Shown here one piece after another: positions 1-10,729 of a stretch of 64,000 nt of DNA. A program made the position numbers and the translations under genes. Origin of the DNA: Channallabes apus (lineage: Eukaryota; Chordata; Actinopteri; Siluriformes; Clariidae); the NCBI GenBank assembly GCA_030522415.1, contig CM060125.1, positions 28,780,667 through 28,844,666 on the forward strand, given 5' to 3'. The notes beneath the pieces are model-generated. The model searched no databases and had not been told where the DNA came from. It saw nothing but the letters and a program-made list of their open reading frames with translations. The stretch's first letter is position 1. Every line of letters starts with the position of its first letter.

Positions 1-311
1 ACAAGAGGAGAAAAAGAGATAGTTGAGGTTTGTAAAAAGTACTTTTTAGGAGTAAAAATGTATAAGGAGTAAAAGTTTTTATTTAGCTTTAATTTATTTT
101 ATTTAATAAGAAATCAACTTTTTTCTTTATTCAATTTCTGTAAAATTTAATCAAGGTGTAAATATTCCAAAATAATAATAAGTGACCAGGGTAATTTTCC
201 CACTTTAACCTTTAAGGCTTCACTTTAATTGTATACAATTCAACAGATTAAAATGCCATTCTTAAAATTCAACATTAATTAACTTGTTACTTTGTTTAAA
301 CACATTACACA
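1..311. other. AT-rich non-coding stretch
   Basis: No splice-framed exon, RNA gene or recognisable transposon terminus is seen. The only open frame is short and AT-driven. The stretch runs into a Tc1 relic. Confidence 0.4.
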
Positions 312-422
312 TGTTTTTTTCCCTTCTTGCTTTATCCCTCATAGTTGAGGTATACAGTACATACTGTATGATATGAAAATTACAGGCCTCACAACTTTTT
401 AAGTGGGAGAACTTGCACAATA
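312..422. mobile_element. Tc1-like right-end relic
   Basis: The segment matches the right end of the Tc1-like element at 613-1760. Shared words include CTCATAGTTGAGGTATAC, GAAAATTACAGGCCTC and AAGTGGGAGAACTTGCACAA, in the same order. It has no transposase and no opposite terminus, so it is a decayed end left by another copy of the family. Confidence 0.6.
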
Positions 423-545
423 AAATTATATAATCGGTCCACCGAAACTCATCCATTGAGAAACGTTCCGCAATGTGTTAAAAAAATTGAACGCGTTATT
501 TTTGTGTAATTAATTAATATAAATTAACACGTTAAAGTCCCGGCC

Positions 546-548
<3 letters not shown>

Positions 549-612
<64 letters not shown>
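549..612. repeat. (TA)n microsatellite
   Basis: About 64 bases of uninterrupted AT dinucleotides directly abut the left end of a Tc1-like element, which inserts at TA. Confidence 0.95.
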
Positions 613-615
<3 letters not shown>

Positions 616-1760
616 GACAAAAAAGTATTTAGTCAGCCACCAATTGTGCAAGTTCAAAATAAAATTAATCCAGAAAATCACTTTTTTTTTTTTTTAAGAA
701 TTTATTTGCAAATTATGGTGGAAAATAAGTCTTTGGTCACCTACAAACAAGCAAGATCTCCCTCGATCTGGGGCTCCACACAAGTTCTCACCCCGTGGGG
801 TCAGAAAGATCACAAGAACTGTGAGCAAAAATCCCAGAACCACACGGGGAGACCTAGTGAATGACCTACAGAGCGCTGGGACCAAAGTAATAAAGGCAAC
901 CATCAGTAACACACTGCGCCGCCAGGGACTCAAATCCTGCAGTGCCAGACGTGTCCCCCTGCTTAAGCCAGTACAGTACATGTCCAGGCCCGTCTGAAGT
1001 TTGTTAGAGAGCATTCGGATGATCCAGAAGAGGATTGGGAGAATGTCATATGGTCAGATAAAACCAAAATAGAACTTCGTGTTTGGAGGAGAAAGAATGC
1101 TGAGTTGCATTCAAAGAACACCATACCTACTATGATGCATGGGTGTGGAAACTTCATATTTTGGGGCTGTTTTTCTCCAAAGGGACCAGGTTGACTGATC
1201 AGTGTAAAGGAAAGAATTGATGGGGCCATGTATCGTGAGATTTTTAGTGAAAACCTCCTTCCATCAGCAAGGGCGTTGATGATGAAATGTGGCTGGGTCT
1301 TTCAGCATGACATTGATCCCAAACACACTTCCTGGCCAAAGAAGGAGTGGCTTCGTGAGAGTGCTGGAGTGGCTTGGCCGGTCTCCAGATCTCAACCCCA
1401 TAGAAAATCTTTGGTGGGAGGTAAAAGTCCGTGTTGCCCAGCACCAGCCCCAAAACATCAGTGCTTTAGAGGAGATCTGCATGGAGGAATGGAACAGAAT
1501 ACGACCAACAGTGTGTGAAAAACTTGTGAAGACTTACAGAAAACGTTTGACTTCTGTAATTGCCAAAGGGTATATAACAAATTACTGAAATGAAATTTTG
1601 TTATTGACCAAATGCTTATTTTCCACCATAATTTGCAAATAAATTATTTTAAAATCCTACAATGTGATTTTCTGGATTTCTTTTTCTTTGTATCTCATAG
1701 TTGAGGTATACCTATGATGAAAATTACAGGCCTCTCTCATCTTTTTAAATGGGAGAACTT
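613..1760 (+). mobile_element. Decayed Tc1-like element A
   Basis: The left terminus reads GGGACAAAAAAGTATTTAGT followed by CAGCCACCAATTGTGCAAG, and internal terminal sequence around 690-740 recurs inverted at 1610-1665 (for example CAAATTATGGTGGAAAATAAG). The right end is degraded after about 1750. It carries a broken transposase on the plus strand. The front of the transposase seems to be lost by a deletion between the terminal repeat and about position 740. Confidence 0.8.
740..1588 (+). pseudogene. Tc1-like transposase relic (element A)
   Basis: This is what remains of a DDE/D transposase that cuts and pastes its own element at TA sites. Translation in shifting frames gives Tc1 protein pieces. 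Around 1050-1070 is a 'WSDKTK' segment, the damaged first catalytic block, where D-K replaces D-E. At 1370-1420 is the catalytic-E block '[11 protein letters not shown]'. The C-terminal '[13 protein letters not shown]' is followed by a stop at 1586-1588. No single frame spans the gene and the N-terminal DNA-binding half is mostly missing, so it is inactive. The family assignment is firm; its nearest named relative is not known to me. Confidence 0.75.
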
Positions 1761-1854
1761 TTTAAATGAGAGGTGTTCAAGGCAAACTGGGACTAAGTGT
1801 TCCCTTTATTTTTTTATATATATATACACACATACTGTACTGTACAGAGGTTGG

Positions 1855-3009
1855 ACAATGAAACTGAAACACTGGCCAATTTAGTGTTGTGAAGGTTTCA
1901 TGATGAAGGTTTAGTTAACAGAGTATTAGAACAGTTTTGCTTAAAATATTGCTATGCATACAACATTATGGTTATGGGTGACATATCAGAGTTCAAAAGA
2001 AGACAAATTGTCTCACTGGAGAATCTGTGACCAAGACAAGATGCACGGTATCCAAGGTAATGTCAGCATACCACCAAGAAGGACTAACCACATCCAACAA
2101 GAGTAACTGTGGACGCAAAAGGAAGCTGTCTGAAAGGGATGTCTGGGTGCTAACCTTAATTGTATCCAAAAAACATAAAACCAGAGCTTCCCAACTCACT
2201 GTAGAATTAAATGTGCACCTCAACTCTCCTGTTTCCTCCAAAACTGTTCGTCGGAAGCTCTATGGGGTCAATGTACATGGCCGGGCTGCTATAGCCAAAC
2301 CTTTGGTCACTCGTGCCAATGCCAAACATCGGTTTCAATGATGCCAGCAGCAAAAATCTTTGTCTGTGGACAATGTGAAACATGTATTGTTCTGTGATGA
2401 GTCCACCTTTACTGTCTTTCCCACATCTGGGAGAGTTACGGTGTGGAGAAGCCCCAAAGAAGTGTACCACCCATGCTGCTGCTTGCCCAGAGTGAAGCAT
2501 GTGGGTGGATCAGTGATGGTTTGGGCTGCAAAATCATGGCATTCCCTAGGGCCAATACTTGAGCTTGATGGGCGCGTCACTGTAAAGGTCTACCGAATCA
2601 CTTTGGAGGACAATGTGCACCCAGTGGTTCAAACATTGTATCCTGAAGGTGGTGCCGTGTATCTGGATGATAATTCACCAATACACATAGCAAGACTGGT
2701 GACAGAGTGGTTTGATGAACATGAAAATGGAGTTGAACATCTCCCATGGCCTGCACAGTCACCAGATCTAAATATTATTGAACAACTTTGGGGTGTTTTG
2801 GAGGAGCGAGTCAGGAAACGTTTTCCTCCACCAGCATGCCATGGCCACTATTCTGCTCAAAATCCCTGTGGCCACAGTGCAGGACTTGTACAGGTATCTG
2901 TCATTCTCAAGATGAATTGATGCTGTATTGGCTGCAAAAGGAAGCTCTACACCATACTAATGAATTGTGGTCTAAAACCAGGCGTTTCAGTTTCATTGTG
3001 CAACCCCTG
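1855..3009 (+). mobile_element. Tc1/mariner-like element B, DD36E spacing
   Basis: The left end CAGAGGTTGGACAATGAAAC is matched by the inverted right end at 2984-3009 (GTTTCAGTTTCATTGTGCAA then CCCCTG). The left flank is TA. The right flank no longer is. A near-complete but mutated transposase lies between the termini. Confidence 0.85.
1968..2920 (+). pseudogene. Tc1/mariner transposase, DD36E type (element B)
   Basis: The relic begins at an ATG at 1968, followed by 'ISEFKRRQIV', a typical Tc1-group N-terminus. A frameshift falls before 2027. From 2027 the frame runs through a helix-turn-helix-like region ('TVSKVMSAYHQEG') and is broken by one TGA at 2339-2341. It then reads the catalytic blocks: 'FCDES' (first D), 'YLDDNSPIH' (second D) and 'SPDLNIIEQLW' (E). 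I count 36 residues between the second D and the E, not the 34 of classical Tc1. The C-terminus degenerates after about 2815. It would bind the terminal repeats and catalyse transposition; this copy is dead. Incomer-type DD36E families have this spacing, but membership is inferred from spacing only. Confidence 0.75.
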
Positions 3010-3121
3010 TGTGTGTATATATATAATATACATTATGTATACATACAAAACCTGACATAAATAACATGATTTTTTTTTGTTTCGTTTTATCTGTGTGACA
3101 TATTTGAATGATGATTTTTAG

Positions 3122-3205
3122 ATCGCTCTGGTTCATTGGCTCTCATAGCATTCATCCACGTTCTGACAGCAATATGTTTGTTTAAACATCCAAGGTACCT
3201 ACCTG
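3122..3205 (+). CDS. Membrane-protein gene, exon a
   Basis: 84 bases between acceptor TTTTTAG (ending 3121) and donor G|GTGAGT. It encodes a hydrophobic helix followed by 'FKHPRYLPG'. It aligns without gaps to the paralogous exon at 29592-29675, which has the same length and the same GTGAGT donor. Confidence 0.65.
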
Positions 3206-6200
3206 GTGAGTCTAGTAATTAATACATTATGATTGTTTTCTTTTTTGTCTTGTCATGCACATTTGTAAGGTTAACATTAGCTTCTTGCCCCTGAGTGGTG
3301 CAGCGGTGAAGTGCTCGCCCTATCAACTGGATCTTGTAGCCTCTCGCAGCCGGGGGCTTAGAAAGAGCTGATTGTCTGGGGAGCCAGATGCACTTAGCGT
3401 TCTCACATGAATCATAGCTCTGCAGTCAATCATGGTCATCTGTGAGCTCATGCAACTGGTAGTAGTAGCCTTAAAGTGGGAGCCCCCTAGTGAAATGTGG
3501 GAATTGAATATGACTAAATTAAAGAAAAAATCCCACCCAACCAAAAAAACAAACAAACAAACAAAAAACCTTTGAAAAGTAACTTTGATACTTTATTAAC
3601 ATATTGTTAATTACAGAGTTCCTCCACATGATGGTCTACATGTTCGGAGCTGTAGTTCTCAGTACTGTAAATGCCATCGCTCTTGTTACAGAACTCATCC
3701 TAAAAGCAGGTACGGTATGATTCCATTATAAATATGTAGTTATAATTGTTTGGAGTCTTCTTCTTTTTTAACCCCTATTGGAGATCAGTTTGTTTAAATG
3801 GTACAATGATGTAGCAAGAATGATTAATCTTAAGCGTACAGTACATTATATAGAGGCCATGTAAAATTTCTCACCACCGCCTTGGAAGTACAAATTAACA
3901 AATTAACTTATATGAAATGTCTTTGGTTAGTGTTGATCTTTAGGTGATACTGCTAAAGTGCAGTTAGGTAATACTGCTAATTGATGTTTATGCTGTGTCA
4001 GAGTAATACCCAGAGAAATAATAATAAAAATAATAATAATTAATATATATATATAATATATATATATGTTAAGGAGGTAGATTGCCTCGGGGAAAAACTG
4101 TTCTTGTGCCTGACTGTCCTGGTGTTCGGTGCTCTGTAGCGTCGACCCGACGGCAAAAGTTCAATGAGAAGGTGGTTTGGGTGTGAGGGGTCCAAAGTGA
4201 TATTCCGTACCCTTTTCTTCATTCTGGATACAGTGGTGTGAAAAATTATTTGCCCCCCTCCTGATTTCTTATTCTTTTGTCAGTTTGTCACACAAAATGT
4301 TTCTGATCATCAAACACATTTAACTATTAGTCAAAGATAACACAAGTAAACACAAAATGCAGTTTTTAAATGAGGGGTTTTATTACTTAGGGAGGAAAAA
4401 AATCCAAACCTACATGGCCCTGTGTGAAAAAGTAATTGCCCCCTGAACCTAATAACTGGTTGGGCCACCCTTAGCAGCAATAACTGCAATCAAGCGTTTG
4501 CGATAACTTGCAACGAGTCTTTTACAGCGCTCTGGAGGAATTTTGGCAGAACTGTTGTAATTCAGCTTTATTTGAGGGTTTTCTAGCATGAACCGCCTTT
4601 TTAAGGTCATGCCACAACATCTCAATAGGATTCAGGTCAGGACTTTGACTAGGCCACTCCAAAGTCTTCATTTTGTTTTTCTTCAGCCATTCAGAGGTGG
4701 ATTTGCTGGTGTGTTTTGGGTCATTGTCCTGCTGCAGCACCCAAGATCGCTTCAGCTTGAGTTGACGAACAGATGGCCGGACATTCTCCTCCAGGATTTT
4801 TTGGTAGACAGTAGAATTCATGGTTCCATCTATCACAGCAAGCCTTCCAGGTCCTGAAGCAGCAAAACAACCCCAGACCATCACACTACCACCACCATAT
4901 TTTAATGTTGGTATGATGTTCTTTTTCTGAAATGCTGTTACTTTTATGCCAGATGTAACGGGACACACACCTTCCAAAAAGTTCAACTTTTGTCTCGTCG
5001 GTCCACAAGGTATTTTCCCGAAAAGTCTTGGCAATCATTGAGATGTTTTTTAGCAAAATTGAGACGAGCCTTAATGTTCTTTTTGCTTAAAAGTGGTTTG
5101 CGCCTTGGAAATCTGCCATTCAGGCCGTTTTTGCCCAGTCTCTTTCTTATGGTGGAGTCGTGAACACTGACCTTAATTGAGGCAAGTGAGGCCTGCAGTT
5201 CTTTAGATGTTGTCCTGGGGTCTTTTGTGGCCTCTTGGATGAGTTGTCTCTGCGCTCTTGGGGTAATTTTGGTCGGCCGGCCACTCCTGGGAAGGTTCAC
5301 CACTGTTCCATGTTTTTGCCATTTGTGGATAATGGCTCTCACTGTGGTTCGCTGGAGTCCCAAAGCTTTAGAAATGGCTTTATAACCTTTACCAGACTGA
5401 TAGATCTCAATTACTTTTGTTCTCATTTGTTCCTGAATTTGTTAGCACTGTCGCCTTGCACCTCCAGGGTCTGGGTTCGATTCCCCGGCCAGGCTCGATT
5501 CCCGTCTCTGTGTGCATGGAGTTTGCATGTTCTCCCCGTGCTTGGTGGGTTTCCTCCGGGTACTCCGGTTTCCTCCCACAGTCCAAAGATATGCAGGTTA
5601 GGATAATTGGCGTTCCTAAATTGCCCGTAGTGTGTGATTGGGTGTGTGAGTGTGTGTATGTGTGTGTGCCCTGCGATGGATTGGCACCCTGTCCAGGGTG
5701 TACCCCGCCTAGTGCCCGAAGTCTCCTGGGATAGGCTCCAGGTCCCCCGCGACCCTGAACACAGGATTAAGCGGTATAGAAGATGAATGAATGAATGTTC
5801 CTGAATTTCTTTGGATCTTGGCATGATGTCTAGCTTTTGAGGTGTTTTTGGTCTACTTCTCTGTGTCAGGTAGCTCCTATTTAAGTGATTTCTTGATTGA
5901 AACAGGTGTGGCAGTAATCAGGCCTGGGGGTGACTACAGAAATTGAACTCAGGTGTGATAAACCACAATTAAGTTATTTTTTTAACAAGGGGGGCAATCA
6001 CTTTTTCACACAGGGCCATGTAGATTTGGAGTTTTTTTCTCCCTTAATAACGTAAACCTTCATTTAAAAACTGCATTTTGTGTTCAATTATGTTATCTTT
6101 GACTAATAGTTAACGGTTTTTGATGAGCAGAAACATTTAAGTGTGACAAACATGCAAAAGAATAAGAAATCAGGAAGGGGGCAAATAGTTTTTCACACCA

Positions 6201-6527
6201 CTGTATATTATAATAATAATAATACCCAGGCTGGGAGTTTTTAAAAGCCTCAGGAATCTTTTGCAGGTGTTTAGAGTTAATTAGTTGATTCAGATGATTA
6301 GGTTAATAGCTCGTTTAGAGAACCTTTTCATGATATGCTAATTATTTGAGATCGGGATTTTGGGTTTTCATGAGCTGTATGCCACACTCATCAATATTAA
6401 AACAATAAAAGGCTTGAACTACTTCAGTTTGTGTGTAATGAATCTAAAATATATGAAAGTCTAATGTTTATCAGCACATTACAGAAAATAATGAACTTTA
6501 TCACAATATGCAAATTTTTTGAGAAGG

Positions 6528-6561
<34 letters not shown>

Positions 6562-9500
6562 ATATATATATTTATAAATGTTTCATTATACAGTAAGATC
6601 CTCTCTGAAAATAGGCTCTTTTGTTAAATTTGCTGTTTTTGTAACTAGTTCTTTATTTGGTTCTTTTGAACATTGAGTTTTTTTCCTTCTTCTTTTGAGC
6701 AAGTCTCAAAGCCATTGAGGTGTGGTAACATAAAAAGATTCAGCTGATATGTCAACTCGGTGTTGGAGGTAAAAACAATGCCGTGCCTTTTTTTTTTACA
6801 ATGGACATCTGCTGAGGCACGCTTATCAGAATCAGAATCAGAAAGTGTTTTAGTGCCAAGTACACTTGCATGTACAAGGAATTTGTTTTAGTGACGGAGC
6901 TTCCAGAACAAAAAATACAAATGACAAGACAAAAACTGTCATGCGCACTCGCGCCGCAACCGGCACCAGGACCCGGAAGTAATACGGCCGCGATTCAGGA
7001 AGCATAAAAGGAGACAAAATGGAGTATCACATTGCTCAGTCATTGAGTTGCCCATGTTGGTTCCGACGCTTCGCATTGAATTCGTGAGTACTCACCTATT
7101 TTGGGTCTTTCTTCCCGACGAGTGTGTGTTTAGAACGCGGGTTTATTTGTGTAGATCCTTGCTCTCGCTCCAAGAGAGTTCTAATAATATTACGCGTGGT
7201 TATCCTGCCTACTCGCGCTACTTCCGCGTTTGCCTTCACCATCCATGCTACACGGGCTAACTGCTAAGTCTTCTGTGTCATCCCCGGTTAGTTTGTGACA
7301 AAAACAGACACAAAAATAAATAAATAAATAAAATGGTTGACATTCAATTCAATTCAATTCAATTTTATTTATATAGCGCTTTTAACAATGGTCATTGTCT
7401 CAAAGCAGCTTCACAAAAATTAAAGAAATTTAACAAAAAAAAAAAATTATATATATATATATATAGAATAATTATATATAAAATAATAAATAAATAAAAT
7501 TATAATAGAAAATAAATAAATAAAAACAAATAATAATAATAATTTTAGAAAAGAAAATAATTGGAAGTGTGGATGTGTGAGAAAAATGTGCAGATAATAA
7601 TGAGACGAATGAATGAAATTTCTCTGATGAGCAAGCCAAGGGTGACGGCGACGGTGGCAAGGAAAAACTCCCTGAGATGGCATTAGGAAGAAACCTTGAG
7701 AGGAACCAGACTCAACAGGGAACCCATCCTCATTTGGGCGATAACAGATAGAAATGATATAACATCTTGTGCAGGTGAAAATTCAATATGACAGAAATTA
7801 TTTAAATTTGTCATGAAGACCAGTTCAGCATAGGGACGAGTCGGTAGGTGCAGAGGGCAGATGAGGTCTGGATCACTGGAAGCACAGGAGCAGCATGTGT
7901 AGCTCCAACCATCATAAAGCTGAATCCAGTTGGAGCTGGTCCTTCTCTGGATGCCTCAGGAACCTCGCAGGGTCGGCCTTTGTCTACTGAAGCTGGCAAA
8001 ATCTCCCGATGCCTCGGGATGGGTAGAGAAATACAGAACAGATGGGGAGAATTAGCGTAGTTGCCATTCGGTATAGGTGTACTGGAGTATGAGTACTGGG
8101 ATGAGTTATGTGTATGCCAGATTAAAAAGATGCGTCTTGAGTCTACTTTTGAACTGAGAAACCGTGTCTGCTCCCCGAACACTGTCTGGAAGGCTATTCC
8201 AAAGCTTTGGAGCTAAATATGAAAAAGCCCTACCCCCTTTTGTAGATTTTGAAATTCTGGGAACTACCAGAAGTCCGGAGTTTTGTGATCTTAAGGCGCG
8301 TGGTGGATTGTAGCGTATCAGAAGACTGGTTAGGTATGTGGGAGCTAAACCATTTAAGGCCTTGTATGTAAGTAATACTATTTTGTAATTTATTCTAAAC
8401 TGAACAGGTAGCCAGTGCAGGGATGATAATATTGGGGTTATATGATCATATTTTCTGGATCTAATCAAATGGAGTACGGTGTGAGATACTTTTAAATAAG
8501 TTACATAAATATCTGAAATCTGTGGTACTATACAGTATATTGCACAGTGGTATTGTACACAATATTGCACATATATTTATTGACAGTTAGAATGATGTTT
8601 AACTGTTAAGGAGGTAGATTGCCTCGGGGAAAAACTGTTCTTGTGCCTGACTGTCCTGGTGTTCGGTGCTCTGTAGCGTCGACCCGACGGCAAAAGTTCA
8701 ATGAGAAGGTGGTTTGGGTGTGAGGGGTCAAAAGTGATAGTCCGTACCCTTTTCTTCATTCTGGATACAGTGGTGTGAAAAATTATTTGCCCCCCTCCTG
8801 ATTTCTTATTCTTTTGCATGTTTGTCACACAAAATGTTTCTGATCATCAAACACATTTAACTATTAGTCAAAGATAACACAAGTAAACACAAAATGCAGT
8901 TTTTAAATGAGGGGTTTTATTACTTAGGGAGGAAAAAAAATCCAAACCTACATGGCCCTGTGTGAAAAAGTAATTGCCCCCTGAACCTAATAACTGGTTG
9001 GGCCACCCTTAGCAGCAATAACTGCAATCAAGCGTTTGCGATAACTTGCAACGAGTCTTTTACAGCGCTCTGGAGGAATTTTGGCAGAATTGTTGTAATT
9101 CAGCTTTATTTGAGGGTTTTCTAGCATGAACCGCCTTTTTAAGGTCATGCCACAACATCTCAATAGGATTCAGGTCAGGACTTTGACTAGGCCACTCCAA
9201 AGTCTCCATTTTGTTTTTCTTCAGCCATTCAGAGGTGGATTTGCTGGTGTGTTTTGGGTCATTGTCCTGCTGCAGCACCCAAGATCGCTTCAGCTTGAGT
9301 TGACGAACAGATGGCCGGACATTCTCCTTCAGGATTTTTTGGTAGACAGTAGAATTCATGGTTCCATCTATCACAGCAAGCCTTCCAGGTCCTGAAGCAG
9401 CAAAACAACCCCAGACCATCACACTACCACCACCATATTTTACTTTTGGTATGATGGTCTTTTTCTGAAATGCTGTTACTTTTACGCCAGATGTAACCGA

Positions 9501-10695
9501 ACACGCACCTTCCAAAAAGTTCAACTTTTGTCTCGTCGGTCCACAAGGTATTTTCCGAAAAGTCTTGGCAATCATTGAGATGTTTTTTAGCAAAATTGAG
9601 ACGAGCCTTAATGTTCTTTTTGCTTAAAAGTGGTCTGCGCCTTGGAAATCTGCCATGCAGGCCGTTTCTGCCCAGTCTCTTTCTTATGGTGGAGTCGTGA
9701 ACACTGACCTTAATTGAGGCAAGTGAGGCCTGCAGTTCTTTAGATGTTGTCCTGGGGTCTTTTGTGGCCTCTCGGATGAGTCGTCTCTGAGCTCTTGGGG
9801 TAATTTTGGTCGGCCGGCCACTCCTGGGAAGGTTCACCACTGTTCCATGTTTTTGCCATTTGTGGATAATGGCTCTCACTGTGGTTCACTGGAGTCCCAA
9901 AGCTTTAGAAACGGCTTTATAACCTTTACCAAGCTGATAGATCTCAATTACTTTTGTTCTCATTTGTTCCTGAATTTCTTTGGATCTTGGCATGATGTCT
10001 AGCTTTTGAGGTGCTTTTGGTCTACTTCTCTGTGTCAGGTAGCTCCTATTTAAGTGATTTCTTGATTGAAACAGGTGTGGCAGTAATCAGGCCTGGGGGT
10101 GACTACAGAAATTGAACTCAGGTGTGATAAACCACAATTAAGTTATTTTTTAACAAGGGGGGCAATCACTTTTTCACACAGGGCCATGTAGATTTGGAGT
10201 TTTTTTCTCCCTTAATAACGTAAACCTTCATTTAAAAACTGCATTTTGTGTTCAATTATGTTATCTTTGACTAATAGTTAACGGTTTTTGATGAGCAGAA
10301 ACATTTAAGTGTGACAAACATGCAAAAGAATAAGAAATCAGGAAGGGGGCAAATAGTTTTTCACACCACTGTATATTATAATAATAATAATACCCAGGCT
10401 GGGAGTTTTTAAAAGCCTCAGGAATCTTTTGCAGGTGTTTAGAGTTAATTAGTTGATTCAGATGATTAGGTTAATAGCTCGTTTAGAGAACCTTTTCATG
10501 ATATGCTAATTTTTTGAGATAGGGATTTGGGGTTTTCATGAGCTGTATGCCACAATCATCAATATTAAAACAATAAAAGGCTTGAACTACTTCAGTTTGT
10601 GTGTAATGAATCTAAAATATATGAAAGTCTAATGTTTATCAGCACATTACAGAAAATAATGAACTTTATCACAATATGCAAATTTTTTGAGAAGG

Positions 10696-10729
<34 letters not shown>

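Larger units (their letters stand above)
4231..6203 (-). mobile_element. Tc1-like copy 1 (array), with nested SINE
   Basis: The termini are CAGTGGTGTGAAAAATTATT and its inverted partner TTTTTCACACCACTG, flanked by TA. Terminal repeats of about 0.2 kb have CACACAGGGCCATGTAG at their inner ends. The transposase (minus, 4449-5824) shares the array's two deletions (2 bp near 4937, 14 bp near 4546) and is further split by a SINE at 5441-5795. It resembles fish Tc1 of the Passport type from memory; the name is uncertain. Confidence 0.85.
6825..8767 (-). mobile_element. LINE 3' part, array unit 1 (with solo LTR and L2 nested)
   Basis: On the minus strand this is C-terminal codons (8611-8767), 3' UTR with TTGCACA words, then the 3' tail ending in TTCTGATTCTGATTCTGAT. 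It is interrupted by the solo LTR at 6937-7300 and, in this unit only, by an L2-type fragment at 7346-8463. With those removed, the sequence is collinear with the other units. Confidence 0.7.

Noticed and set aside
549..612. Possible CRISPR-like or origin-like AT repeat
   Set aside because: A plain dinucleotide microsatellite in vertebrate DNA. No CRISPR array or prokaryotic operon structure occurs anywhere in the window.
7048..7260. 70-codon open frame repeated in each array unit
   Set aside because: It falls entirely inside the solo LTR. Its conservation is explained by the tandem duplication.
9126..9395. 89-codon plus-strand frame present in most Tc1 copies
   Set aside because: It is antisense to the conserved transposase catalytic region.
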